From Hypsibius dujardini (lineage: Eukaryota; Tardigrada; Eutardigrada; Parachela; Hypsibiidae): a DNA stretch of 26,364 nucleotides. The stretch lies in the NCBI GenBank assembly GCA_001579985.1, contig LRSR01005449.1:1-26364 (forward strand), written 5' to 3'. The translations under genes were made by a program, and so were the position numbers. The notes under the pieces are model-generated. The model was given only the letters and a program-made list of their open reading frames with translations. It did no database searches and was not told where the DNA came from. Below, one piece after another: positions 1 through 11,100 of the stretch; positions within the stretch are counted from its first letter, which is position 1, and every line of letters starts with the position of its first letter.

Positions 1-315
1 TCGAGAAAAGAAATTAGCCTACAGTAAATACTAAATAATAAAATCGACTACACAGCACGTCGGCCCACAATTGGGTATAGTGTGTGTGAGAGAGAGAATC
101 AAGGTAATTCAACGCGGTTTTCTAGACATAATTAGAAATGAATAGAAAAATCAAGTGGTTCGTCAATCCACTAATCAATCAAGACTGTTAAGAGAAGTCC
201 CCAAAACCCTTAAGCGCAGCTGGGACTTGAAATCACCCATCAGTTTAAGACTTCTGCATTATCTCATAGCGCAGCCGCAGCGCTCAAACTATATTTGAGT
301 TGACGTTAGTGTCAC

Positions 316-685
316 CTTATCATAATCCAGAAAGCTTCCGGCTCAACGTCGGGCACAGGTATGATGCCAACCTGCTCTCGGAGATTCCCGTAGAACATGG
401 CGTGGAAGACGATGCTTCCCATCGCCAGAACAAGTCTGAAACATAATTTACATGGTAAATTTTAATCCGCACGGGTTGTCTCTCATGCGAGCGCCGACGG
501 CCGACGAAACCGTAATATTAGGCCCTCACTGACCGGTGAGCGGAAATATTTTCCACCGTTGCAGTACTTGCCGGCGTCCCAACTTTGAAGATGATGTCTG
601 TCGGAATGGATGTGGTATTCTCTAGCAGATACTTTGTTCGCTTCCGGATGTGCTTCGAGTCTTGCCAAGTCTTAGTGCCAGCCAT
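316..685 (-). CDS. BTB/POZ domain protein, BTBD3/6-like, first two coding exons (partial, continues past the left edge)
   Basis: Exons read on the minus strand: 685..534 and 435..316. The first begins MAGTKTWQDSKHIRKR and encodes the start of a BTB domain (KYLLENTTSIPTDIIFKVG, then AH). A GTCAGT donor and a TTTCAG acceptor join it in frame (phase 2) to RLVLAMGSIVFHAMFYG, ending in IPVPDVEPEAFWIMI and a GTGACA donor. The AH[RK]xVLAxGSxVFxAMFYG...IPDVEPxAF string is the hallmark of the BTBD3/BTBD6 family, whose BTB domain dimerises and recruits cullin-3 as a substrate adaptor. About 90 residues are present. The rest of the BTB, BACK and PHR regions must lie left of base 1, and I found no further exon in 1-315. 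The start ATG gives the expected short N-terminus, but the frame is open upstream, so a 5' exon cannot be excluded. Confidence 0.8.
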
Positions 686-960
686 GTTATTTCCGGTAAG
701 TATGGCTACATTCGACGGAAAAAAGAAACGGTTTTGGAAAAAGATACAACAGAACGAGAGATCGGCATTAAACTGTGAAGCTCAGTGGAAAACTGAAATT
801 CACCATGTGAAGATGAGACAGCACAGCTCACACGTTTTAAATACCATGTACTTAACCATGAGTCATGATAACAACGTTACGATATGAGAGGTACTACCAC
901 GATTATTGTTGTTTAAATTTATTTAAAATAATTTTTAAAATGGCCAAAAACGGCCTTTTC

Positions 961-996
961 ATTTTAAATAAAATTGATTTTAATTTTATTTAAAAT
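961..996. repeat. AT-rich perfect inverted repeat, 15-bp arms
   Basis: Arms 961-975 and 982-996 are exact reverse complements around a 6-nt loop (gatttt). It lies just downstream of another small GGCC-AAAAAC-GGCC hairpin (about 942-955). It could form a cruciform or be the remnant of a palindromic element. No function can be assigned. Confidence 0.7.
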
Positions 997-1418
997 CGAG
1001 GTAGAAAACGTGCCGATTTTTAATTTCTCGCATTCTCTCGGTATTCTCGCATATCGAAAACATTTTCGACACAAACCGGGCACTTCGTCGGAACCCTCCA
1101 AAGTAATCCACAAGTGTCTCAGACAGCTCGCATCGACCACTGTAGAAAAGGCTGCTCGAACCGCCTACATGAGTGCCTGTCTGGCTTAAATGTTCATCTG
1201 CCTATCTGCCTGAATGTCTGTTTGTGTATTTGCCTTTCTGCCTACATGTACGTGCTCAGCCGTGCTGTCTACGTGAACGTCTCTCTGCATTCCTGCATTG
1301 GTGTCTGCCAGCCTGTTTTCCTGTTTGCCAATTGCCATTGATTCTGGATAATATTTTTGATCGGAAACCTTTAGTTGTATTCAAACATCGATATTCCCAT
1401 CGACAAATTGTATTGAGC

Positions 1419-1609
1419 AATCAAAATGCCCTATCTCCGCCTCCAACTTCGGACCAAAATTCTGCTACTGCCAAGATGTTCAAAAAAATACTGTTGCTTA
1501 CAAACGGCCCAATTTATCGAAATCTAAGTATTTCTCATCGATTGAATGACCGTCCGGATAATCAAAATGCTTGAACCCTGACGTTGGATCAAAATTCTGC
1601 TTATGCCAA
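1419..1609 (+). repeat. Degenerate direct repeat, period about 140 bp
   Basis: Copy A (1419-1474) and copy B (1560-1609) both start with aatcaaaatgc, contain gga[ct]caaaattctgct and end in tgccaa. Sequence in front of each copy (catcga... and ctcatcgattg) is also similar. It looks like an old tandem duplication or a satellite fragment of about 1.4 units. Confidence 0.5.
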
Positions 1610-2258
1610 TCGATTATGGTCATTTTCAATGTCAATCCAAATACGGTCCCGAAACAAGAACTTAACCGGACTGGTAGCCTAACTCCCTCCCCCCTTTCCC
1701 TTTCTTGTCCCCTCCCACTTTCGTTTTTTTTATCTTGACCGTTGTTCCTTAACTTGATAAATTGAAAATTAATTTTTTTAGAATCCTTTAAGTTTCCTCA
1801 CAAGAAAATTGAAACCCTTAATATTGGACCCTGCCTGCACGAGTGTTAAGCCCTTGAGTTTTGGTCATAGCATTTACTTGACCAATGTCCAACCGTCGGG
1901 GTTTTATATATGGAAATTGAGGAACAGATGTGCTTTCCAAAATTATCAAGTTTGTTATAGTCACTCAAAGGGACATTGGTTAGCACTCGAAAAACCAAAC
2001 ATGGCCAAAAAGGGGGAAGGGGAAGGGGGGATTTGTAGGCTAAGCCTCTTTTGGCAGGTTCTTGCCCCTCCCCTCTTTTGCCGGGTCCCCAATTTTTTTT
2101 CAATCTTTACTTTAAAAGTGGTACATAATTGAGATGTGTCATTTTGGCAAAGTAAACTTTGCCATAATTCCTGCCCCTTTACGTAATTCGTTCAACAGCC
2201 CTGGCACACCACTGATCGTTCACTTGAAGAAATAATTCCTTCGAGGGTGTTAATCCAG

Positions 2259-2440
2259 TGTTTGTACAAAATTCGCTTTTGTTCGCCCAATAAAAGCAGT
2301 CCCCTTTGTTTAAGAGATATTATGCTCACGGAATATGCTGTTCGCTGAAGAATATGAGTGTTCGTGTAAAGAAAGGTCGGTTCGTTTAGATAAGTATTCT
2401 GTTCGCATAAGGAAACAATTGTTCGCAAAGTGGAATTTTT
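2259..2440 (+). repeat. Tandem repeat with 20-nt period, TGTTCG core
   Basis: The core TGTTCG or a close variant recurs at 2280, 2339, 2359, 2379, 2400 and 2420, spaced 20-21 nt, followed by an A-rich half (for example ctgaagaatatgag). Weaker units extend left to about 2259. The array ends about 100 bp upstream of the ERGIC2 start codon. Confidence 0.55.
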
Positions 2441-2540
2441 ATAAAAACAATCATTTTATTTCTGGGGGGCCACGTCCGAGACGGGAAATCTTCCGCGTTG
2501 ATCATTCTGAATTATTTTTGTAAAATTTCCCATATTTACG

Positions 2541-4485
2541 ATGGATGAAACGGGCCTGCGTCGACGGAAACTCGCGGAGGAATCGTCCTTGTCACCCACC
2601 AAGGACGCCGTTAAAACCATCGCGGCTTTGGACGTTTTCCCAAAAGTGCCACATTATTTTGCGATTGTTTTCAATGATGTCTAGTGTGTCTGACATAGAA
2701 GTAAATTTCTCTGTCTCGTTTCAGGTCCCTTCTGACTTCAAGAAGCCCACAAATTGCGGCGCGGCCTGTGAGTTTGTTCTGCTTGTGCCGTCGTGCATTG
2801 ATTGATTGATTTATGGAGTGCTTTCAGCTCTGTAGTTTTATCATTTGATTTAGGCTTTGATTGGCTGATTGATGAGTTTAATTTCCCGAAATTTTAGTAT
2901 TTTCAAATTAGGTCGCTTGATTGATTTAGCGATTCAGTTCTTGTTTTCAATTTTATTTCCTTAGTGCGGTCCTGCTCCTTCGTAACTGCTGATTTACTTT
3001 GTTGTTATTTGCAGTGACGTTTATTTGCGCGGCAGTTTGCATCCTGTTAATCGTGACGGAATTCTTCCATTACCGGCAAGCAAATTTGGAATTTTCCTAT
3101 TCAGTGGATAAAGATCACAGCTCGAAACTTCCGGTGGCGATCGATATTACCGTCGCTATGCCGTGTGAAGGTGATTTTCACTTCCATAACGCTTTGTCGG
3201 TCCTTTTTGTTTTCAAATTCGTAGCCGAAGCGAACTGTTGCAACAAAGCAGTTATTTTGTAAGGCGCGTCTGCGGTCGATTGATTGATTGGCGGATTCGA
3301 CTGGCGATGTTTTGATTAGCTTTATTTGTAAGAGTTTTTCCCCTTAGTGTTCTTTAACATGTATAAGAGACACTTTGAATGACCAGAAAGCTGCTTTTGA
3401 TTTTAAATACAATACATTTTCATTTTCTTTTAAGTTAAAACACACGTCGATATTTAAAGGCATATTTTTACTCAAATCACTCAATCTACTATAAATATTA
3501 ATATTAGGTTATTATATTTAGATTTATTTGAAATGCTGAAAATGTGGCTTTTATTTTAAGTAAAATATGTTTCTTATGTAAAAAAACCTGGTCAGCGTAT
3601 TTTTATTTACTTATTTAACATTTTTTTCACTTCAAACACGAAATTTAACTAACACTAATTCTCGTCGACCGGAATAATGGCTCAATATTTTCATTTTTTG
3701 TACAATAATTTTTTTAGTTTTTAATTTCCAATTTTTTGTTGATCAATCGTCGAGCATATGTTGCAAGAATTTCACATCCTTTCTTCTCGGAGAATCATTT
3801 CGCTTCTAAAACGTTCCGATTTTTCCACATCCCTTTTTGGCCATCAATTTATTAAGAATCTAATCTCATCTCTCGTATATGCTGCAATTGTTTTGCGCTT
3901 TTTTTATCGCTTCATGTTTCTGTTCTAGCGATCGGTGCGGATATTGTGGACTTGGTCAACGAACAAGTCGACATCGACGTGGGACTCAACGAAGAACCCG
4001 CATACTTTGCCCTCTCACCGGAGGACGAACACAATTTTCAAATGCGACGGCAAATGAACGCTTACATAGCGGAGGAATACCACGCTCTGCATCGGTACTT
4101 ATGGACCACGGGGCACCGCAGCTCCTGGGCCGATCCTGCGCCGAGGAAGCTTGTCTTGCGTGGAAACACCCGGCCCGATGCTTGCCGTTTCTACGGACTG
4201 GTGCATGTCAATAAAATGGCTGGAAATTTTCACGTGCTCGCTGGAAAGTAAGAAAAAGACTCGTGAATGGCAGAAAACGATATTCTCTCTCTATTCCGGC
4301 ATTTAATGTAGAACGATGATCATTGCAGAGCGTTACACGGAGCTGATATTCATGCCCACATCAGTTTTTTTGTCTCCGAAGCAGGTAGGATACATACATC
4401 TTCAGACGGGCACTCATGTAGAGAGAGAGACAGGCCTACCAACAAATAGAGCGACCATCCACAGACAGTAAAGCAAGCAAGCAAG

Positions 4486-4531
<46 letters not shown>

Positions 4532-5523
4532 TGATATGACATGCAAGAAGCACTAGGAGACCGATTCGTCGAGAGGAACACGTTTAATACGATGTGTTTT
4601 TACATCGTAGAATCGAACTTCTCCCACCGCATTGACCGGCTGGGTTTCGGCGCGTCTGACTACGCCATAATCAATCCGCTAGACGGAGAATTGAAGACTA
4701 CCAAACATCGTAAGCTTCAGTTTAATTTTCATTATCATCACACGGGTCAGATGAAGTCTTACATGAAGTCTGCTTTTCTCTTCTAGATTCTGTCAGCTAT
4801 CAGTACAACTTGAAAGGTAGGTCCCACCAATTAGGTTTACGAGAGATTAACGCAATACTTCATCAAATTTTTCGCTAAACGGACATTGTTTCTCTCTGTC
4901 TCTTAGTTGTCCCGACAGAAGTTACTTCTCGATTCAGCACCATTATGACGTATCAGTACGGCGTCCAGGCTACGGTTAGTAAGCAATTCTTATTGCATTA
5001 TTAGTACGAGTACTAATGCATTATATATTTATCTGTAAATTCAGTTTTTTTAGTCCAGAACTGTTAAAGCTTACAATTGTTTTGTTAGGAGCGCATATTG
5101 AATCATTCCAGTGGAGTTCACGGCATTCCCGGGATTTTTATCAAGGTAATTAAATCGGTGTTTGATTGATTGATGACCGATTTCATCACTCTTATAATAT
5201 TTCAAATATTTCATTTATTTGTTATGCATTTTTAGTATGACATAAATCCCATGCAAATCAACGTCAGCGACAAGCCCGTCCCGATCCTCCACTTTCTCGT
5301 CCGCGTGTGCGGCGTCGTCGGAGGAATCTTCGCCACCACCGGCATCCTCAGTTCGCTTATTAACTCCATCATTCAACGGTTCTTCGCCGGCGAAGGCCAG
5401 AAGAAAATACCATTTTACAAGCAAGACTCTTTAACGGAACCTCACCCGTCGAAATCTCCTGCGGCATCCGCTCCGCCAAACGCACTTTTTGCTCTTCTCG
5501 GTGGCAGCACTAACACCTATTGA
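2541..5523 (+). CDS. ERGIC2: ERGIC2, ER-Golgi intermediate compartment protein 2 (ten exons)
   Basis: Coding exons: 2541-2645, 2725-2767, 3015-3170, 3929-4247, 4329-4384, 4611-4709, 4787-4816, 4907-4974, 5089-5145 and 5236-5523. They join in frame to 406 codons (human ERGIC2 is 377). Family marks in order: LDVFPKVP near residue 30; first membrane segment about 50-68 (TFICAAVCILLIVTEFF); SVDKDHSSKLPVAIDITVAM; CRFYGLVHVNKMAGNFHV; NFSHRIDRLGFG and AIINPLDG; SSGVHGIPGIFIKYD; second membrane segment about 328-358 (FLVRVCGVVGGIFATTG). The two-pass layout with a large lumenal domain fits the ERGIC/Erv41 family, which works with ERGIC3/Erv46 in cargo retrieval between ER and Golgi. The exon 1 donor (GTGCCA) is the weakest junction, but it keeps the PKVP motif intact. 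Introns 2, 3 and 9 contain TGATTGATTG runs and intron 5 a GACA microsatellite. No clear AATAAA lies within 500 bp of the stop; one is at 6072-6077. Confidence 0.93.
4472..4531 (+). repeat. Compound (AAGC)n-(ACAG)n microsatellite in ERGIC2 intron 5
   Basis: About four AAGC units run directly into about eleven ACAG units, roughly 80 bp before the acceptor of ERGIC2 exon 6. Open frames across it are low-complexity and not genes. Confidence 0.95.
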
Positions 5524-5728
5524 GCCATTTTTGTTTTCTAAATATTTTTTTAATTTATTGTGTGATGCGTTTCTATTACAAAGTCACTTGAAGAAATTTC
5601 ACTTTTAAGTGGGCCTGATAAACGGTGGTAAATAACGACAGACTTTGTTTATCAGTTTTTGTTTTGGTTGAGTAGAGATTAAAACTAATTTGTCTGCTTT
5701 TCTGTCTGTCTGTCTGTCTGTCTGTCTG

Positions 5729-5823
<95 letters not shown>

Positions 5824-6482
5824 GTCTCTCTGTCTGTCTGTCTGTCTGTCCGTCCGTCTGCCTGTCCAATTGCTCATCTGTGTCTGTCCTTTCTCTTTAA
5901 AACGATTGCTTTTTGTACCCTTGCATTTAAGTCCATTTAACCACAGAAGTTGAGCTACAGTAGTTTACCACGTCGGGAAAAGAGCTGAGAAGCTGTGAGA
6001 TCAGTATGGCGTTCAAATTTCTAATCTTTTTTTTCCATTCGTGCTTTTAAGGCAAACGGGAGCCCGCAAGCAATAAAACTGGTTTGTATCACATTTACGG
6101 TTCTTCTCGCGCCACGTCACATCGTCCTCTCGCGTGAGAAAATTCATTACTGGTATATGATTTTTAATTTCAGAGGGATTATTGTTTTACTAACTCATTC
6201 TGATTGCATACTGGGGATAACAAATGCGACTGCTGGAACGTGCAGGACTATGGATTTTGCAGTTGTAACTGTAAACAGTTGGAAGTCTTGTGGTTTCGCT
6301 TGACCACCAGTCAGCCAACAATCAACGTGCAAACCCGATCTGATCAATCAACAATCAGTTGAACGACCAAACGCTGAACTGCAATCATTTTCTACACCAT
6401 TTTTCTTATTTTTTTTAGTTGTCATCTCTCCGATCATCTTTTTTTTATTTTAAGTTTTTATCCCTTTTTATTTTTTTATATT
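5524..6482. other. Spacer between ERGIC2 and the EHMT-like gene
   Basis: It holds the ERGIC2 3' UTR, a 170-bp microsatellite (5700-5867), an AATAAA at 6072-6077 that could be a distal polyadenylation signal, and a T-rich stretch ending in ttttttttag (about 6410-6418). That last site could be the acceptor of a 5' UTR intron in front of the start codon at 6483. No coding exon seen. Confidence 0.5.
5700..5867 (+). repeat. (TGTC)n / (TC)n compound microsatellite
   Basis: TGTC units from 5700 to about 5768, then an almost pure TC run to about 5810, then interrupted TCTG/TCTC back to TGTC and CGTC. It is the longest simple repeat in the window. All its reading frames are low-complexity and not coding. 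Confidence 0.97.
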
Positions 6483-9400
6483 ATGGCCAATGATGAGGCC
6501 ATACGGCCTTACGAACGAATTTTTGAGCTGGCATATGATTCGGTGCGTGTCGACACGAACGACCCGAACCAGACCTATCTTTTCTTCCCCCTCAAAAGGC
6601 TACGTAAAATCACAGCGGACACCCCTTTGCCGCCAAAGCGGAAAAATGAACGGGACTGCTTAACCCTCACCATGAATGACGCATCACCGTCGACTGAACC
6701 GGCGCCTAAAATGACTTTTAAAGGATTTAAAGTCGGCGACTCTCATGCTAGGTATGGGGCTTTGATTGAGCGATTTCACCCTATTCTACGAGTTGATTGG
6801 CTTTTTCGATTGATTTCTTGATGCGCTGCTTTACTGAAAAGTTTTCTGCTTGCCTGTTTGTTTTCGCATTGATTGATTGATTTTGACTTGGTTCTTGTAG
6901 CTTTATTGCTCGACAGTTCAGTTTCCTACTTGAGCTTGTGATTTAAGAATTGTAATTAATTTATTCCATTGTAAAGTTATGGACAATCCGAAGAATGTTT
7001 TTCTGCTTCGAATTGCATTTGCAAATATTTTGTCTGAGAATGTGTTTAGTGAGTGAACAACTGGTTCCGTTGATTGATTGACTGGTGGGTTGAAAAGTTT
7101 TTATTGATTTTCTTTCTCTTATTTATTATTTGTTTCGATTAACTTTATTTTAAACTACAATAAAATAGTAACATTTTTAATTTGTGACCATTTTTAACGT
7201 GGTAGTTAATGGATAAAATTGTACTGTTCATGTCTTGTTATATATACGAGTTTTATTTTAAAATTAAGCACCCTCTAATATCCCCAGTCAGTAAACTTAT
7301 TTATTTGCTTATTTATTTAGGCCCACAAAATGCTAAAATATGCAAAAAGGACTACATTACGGGAAAGTGTCACATTAATTGCGAATTGCGATATTTTCTC
7401 TTTGCCATTGTAGGTTGACTATCCCGGTCCTGATCAATCCCGCTACGTCAAAGTACATCATACCTCCGAACGTATCGCTCAAGTCATTCGACGACGTGGA
7501 AAAGTGGCTCATTGAGTTTTCCAAAAAATTTGAGCTGATGCCGAGTGAAGACGCGAATGTGATGCTGTTCAAGACTGTCTCTGCGGTTGACGCCCCTGGG
7601 GCTAAATCGGTCAAGCCAAAGATGACCTACGAACTTGAAGGCTTGAATGTCCAAGCGTGGACATCTCCCTTGGATGCTAGATCTTTTTTCGCTATCTTTG
7701 CTCCTCCTTCCATTCCCCTAGTCGTGCTACAAGTACGTCTGCTTTCCTGCCTTCATGTCTCTCTGTCTGTCTGTCTGTTTGTCTGCTTGTCTGTATCTGT
7801 GTGTCTGCCTTTTATCTGCCCGACTTCCTGCCTGTCTATGCGTCTGGCTGGCTGACTGTCTATCGCCATATCGCGTGTCGTCTCTATTCATAGGCACACC
7901 TCAAAGGTCTCGAGAGCTCTTTGGGTCAAGAGTCGTGCGGAGCAGCCCCTAAAAAATCCCCTGTCGACGCTGTCAGTGAAACTAGCCTGGCTAAATTTCT
8001 TCTCACCACACCGGACTCGACGGTCGCGGAAAGCAGCGCTGCCCTTATTAATCTCTGCAGTCAGGTGTCGCTAGCGAAAGCCGACCTCGACGATGGTAAG
8101 CGGTTCATTATGGTGTCCGGGGCTGTCCGCAAGTGCGGTCCTAACATCGCCGCTCACGAGGGCGTCAAGGACTCACCCCTTGGAGCGGCTGTCGCGGCAA
8201 AAAAATATGAATTAGTGAAACTCTTGTTGGATCACGGAGCGGATATCTCCGCTCGAGATGCCGAATTAAGGTAAGGAATTAAATTTATTTTCAGTTTAAG
8301 ATAAACGTATCAGAATTAGATGATTTTAATTCAACACGGAATTTAACCAAATTGATTTTGCATTAAAGCTGACTTTAGTTAACATTAATTATAATAAAAT
8401 GTATTAATTAATTGACGAATTTTATTTTGTACGAAATTTTGAACGACTGCAATTCAGTTTTCAGATATTTTATGATAAATTAAAATTAAATATAACAATT
8501 TCGGTTGAGTCACGTTACAAGTTGAACCTTGTTAGACTTTTTTTATATGTAGCGAAATAAAGCTCAGAGTTCTGTGTAGAATGTAAAATTTAATTGTTCA
8601 ACTGATTTAAATTGAGTTAATCATTTCCAGTCACACGACACACACTTAAGGCTAGGATTAATTATCGCGATTCTTTTCTCAGCACAAAAGAACATAAGCT
8701 GCGGAAGAATTCGGAAGGTTTTCAACTGTTTTCTTTCGAATGTGAAATCACAAAAACTGGTTTCTATGAACGCAGTTTCGAATGTGGTAACAATACTTTT
8801 GCTGCTCTTTTGTCCAGCTTCAATTAATTCGACTTTCTGTTGAAATGTGGAAAAGCCTGGTTGGAAGAGCTTTTAAGTAGTTGCAGATGGAAGAACATCG
8901 TGATTTTCAATCAAACGTTCTCCTATTTTCTGTTTTAAATAATTTGCAATTAAATTAAGGGAATAGATGTATTTGATATGCTCTTCTGTGAGGGTAGCTG
9001 CTTGAACGCTGAATTGAACCCTTTTGTAGTCATGCAGTCTGACCACAAAATCTGGACAAAATCTGAAGAAAAACGGTACAAAATCTGTAAAAAAATGGGA
9101 AAACCAAACTGAAAAAGACTGAAAGAAACTGAAAAAATATTTGAAAAAATCTTAAAAAAGTACTGATTCTGTTTTTTAATTATTTTCATTTTTCTCGCCT
9201 CATTCAGGACACCCTTACACATTGCCGCCGGGCAGGGCGACATCAGAGCACTCCAGTTGCTGCTGGATTGCCGTGAGACGAGACTGTCTGGACCGCTCAA
9301 TCTGAATGTGGTAGACTCGACATTTCGAACGCCGTTGATGTACGCTGCAGCAGCGCGATCGCTCGATGCGGTTCGGTTACTGTTGGAGTACGGCGCCAAT

Positions 9401-10721
9401 GCCACCGCTCGCGACAATCAAAACGAATCAGCGCTGCACAAACTGGTCGCTGGGGGATTTGATCAGACGATCGCGGCGGAATTGGTTGCCGCGGGCTGCT
9501 CACCCGTGGCGCTCTCCAACTTCGGGATGACGGCCAGCACGTACGCAGCCAGTAGGCTGGTCGTGTATAATATGCCACCGGCGGAGAAGCTGCTCGAGAA
9601 TGTGCCGATTATGGATCGGCAGTTGGATATGTCATTTAGTTCGGCCAGACATCGCAGCTCCCAGGTTGGTGCTTGAAAGACCGGCAGTAGGCAAGAATAG
9701 ACCAGCAGATAGATCGACGGGTAGACTAACAGACAGACAGACAGACAGGTAAGCAGACATACAGACAGATACAGTCTTACAGTACTGTACTTCTTCAGAC
9801 TTAAAAAATTCAAAGCAAAATATTGTTAAAGTAATCAGACCGATATTATGCTGTAAAAAGAGCAACGGCGCAAACTATTTTATCCTGACATCCTTACGAG
9901 AAGAATTTATGGTTTCGTTTGATTGTTTTTAATTATTGTATTTAAACTTGAGGCACTTGAGGCACTTTATGAAAATAGTATTAATTTTATCTACCGGTAA
10001 ATTGATATCGAATTTTGGTTCGTCCTTTTTTTTAGGGAGCCATCACAATGGACGTGTCGCTCGTTGCCAACCGTCCCAGTTTCGTCTTCCAATATGGCCT
10101 GACCATTCACGCCAAATCTGAAACCTACATCCATCTACGTCCCAGCATCGCTTGGGTCGCACCCCACTGTAAATGTGAGGGCCCCTGCCGTGACTGCTCC
10201 TGCATTCGCAACAACCGCTCATCCCATGTCTTCTCGTCTCGCGGCATCCTGCTGGACAGCTTCGACGACTCCCACCCGATCGTGATGTGCACGGCCTTTT
10301 GCAGCTGCAGCCAGACGTGCTCGCTGCGGAGTCTCTCCAACTCGGTCAGTCCGAAGATGGAAATCTTTTGGGAGCCGACCAAGAAGACGTGGCTGGTGAG
10401 GACGTTAGAGGAACTGGAGCGCGGTCAGTTTGTGTGCTGTTTGGGCGGGGAAATTGTCCACCCGGAGTACGTGAAGGTGGACAAGCCGCATTGGTATCTC
10501 TTGTTTTCGAGGATATTCTCCGTGGATGTCTCGAAGATTGCTAACTGCTCAAGGTACAGTGGACGAAGAATAGAGGTATACAGGTATTCAGCTAGACAAG
10601 TAGGCAGGCACAAAGGCAGAGAGATAGACACCCAGATAGGCTTGCATGCACACAGGCAGGCACGCAGGCAGGCAGGTAGGCAGGCAGGTAGGCAGACAGA
10701 CAGACAGGCAGACAGACAGGC

Positions 10722-10756
<35 letters not shown>

Positions 10757-11100
10757 TAGACAGATAAATAGATAGATCGATAGATAGATCGCGAGATAGA
10801 CGGATAGGTGGAAGAGCGAACCGACGGATGAATGAATGACTGTTGTTGAGTTGGGTCGGCGAAGACTGAAATGATGTTTATTTATTTTGTAGGTTTTTTG
10901 CGGATACTGTTGAACCGAATCTTCGGGTCGTCATGTTCAAGGAATTTGACCAGACGAAGCCGCCTCAAATCGCATTTTTCGCCTCCGAATGGGTGGCGAA
11001 AGACGAAATTCTGGGTTACGACAAGCCGAAAAGCTTTCACCTCGTGCAGAACGTGCTGAAAGATCATTTATTTAACGAGTATCGGTTTGATGGACTGTGA
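6483..11100 (+). CDS. EHMT/G9a-like ankyrin + pre-SET + degenerate SET protein (six exons), probable pseudo-methyltransferase
   Basis: Coding exons: 6483-6751, 7414-7732, 7894-8270, 9208-9664, 10036-10553 and 10893-11100, giving 715 codons. Residues 1-200 match nothing I recognise. Ankyrin repeats span about 288-460 (KLLLDHGADISARD, RTPLHIAAGQGD, RTPLMYAA, RLLLEYGANATARDN). A complete nine-cysteine pre-SET zinc cluster follows (Cys 519, 521, 525, 528, 530, 559, 563, 565, 569). The SET domain runs 582-715. This order is that of EHMT1/2 (G9a/GLP) H3K9 methyltransferases. The SAM and catalytic motifs are lost: GWG reads TWL (592-594), NHxCxPN reads ADTVEPN (650-656), FDYG reads YDKP (689-692), and there is no post-SET cysteine triplet. 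The ankyrin block has no Trp, so the methyl-lysine cage is also absent. At 715 residues it is much shorter than G9a. Every splice junction stays in frame, so this is a maintained gene rather than a decayed one. The start ATG is the first in the open frame; 5' UTR exons are possible. Confidence 0.85.
7757..7812 (+). repeat. Interrupted (TGTC)n microsatellite in EHMT-like intron 2
   Basis: TCTGTCTG units with TTTG and TATC interruptions begin about 25 nt after the donor of exon 2 (GTACGT at 7733) and fill much of this 161-nt intron. Confidence 0.85.
9727..9772 (+). repeat. Short (ACAG)n microsatellite in EHMT-like intron 4
   Basis: About five ACAG units followed by degenerate copies (aagcagacatacagacagat), about 65 nt after the exon 4 donor (GTTGGT at 9665). 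Confidence 0.85.
10647..10800 (+). repeat. Compound (GGCA)n-(GACA)n-(GATA)n microsatellite in EHMT-like intron 5
   Basis: AGGC units grade into ACAG and then GATA/GATC units. The frame of exon 5 stays open through the whole tract, so an unspliced reading would add an Arg/Gln/Asp-rich tail. The GTACAG donor at 10554 and the strong SET continuation in exon 6 show it is intron. Confidence 0.93.

Larger units (their letters stand above)
686..2540. other. Intergenic region between the divergent BTB and ERGIC2 genes
   Basis: No coding exon recognised. It holds an AT-rich perfect inverted repeat (961-996), a degenerate TGTCTG/CTGCC-rich stretch (about 1180-1330), a degenerate direct repeat (1419-1609), a C/T-rich tract (1680-1730) and a 20-nt-period repeat (2259-2440). 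The two flanking genes are divergent, so both promoters should be here. No TATA box or initiator stands out. Confidence 0.5.

Noticed and set aside
5690-5953. Open frames of repeated CLSV/SLSL or DRQT residues on both strands
   Set aside because: Translations of the TGTC/TC microsatellite; the same holds for similar frames at 4350-4553, 7755-7952 and 9632-9865.
10554-10767. Extension of the EHMT-like exon 5 into an Arg/Gln/Asp-rich tail
   Set aside because: Microsatellite in an intron. A GTACAG donor at 10554 and the SET continuation (RFFADTVEPN) in exon 6 show splicing.
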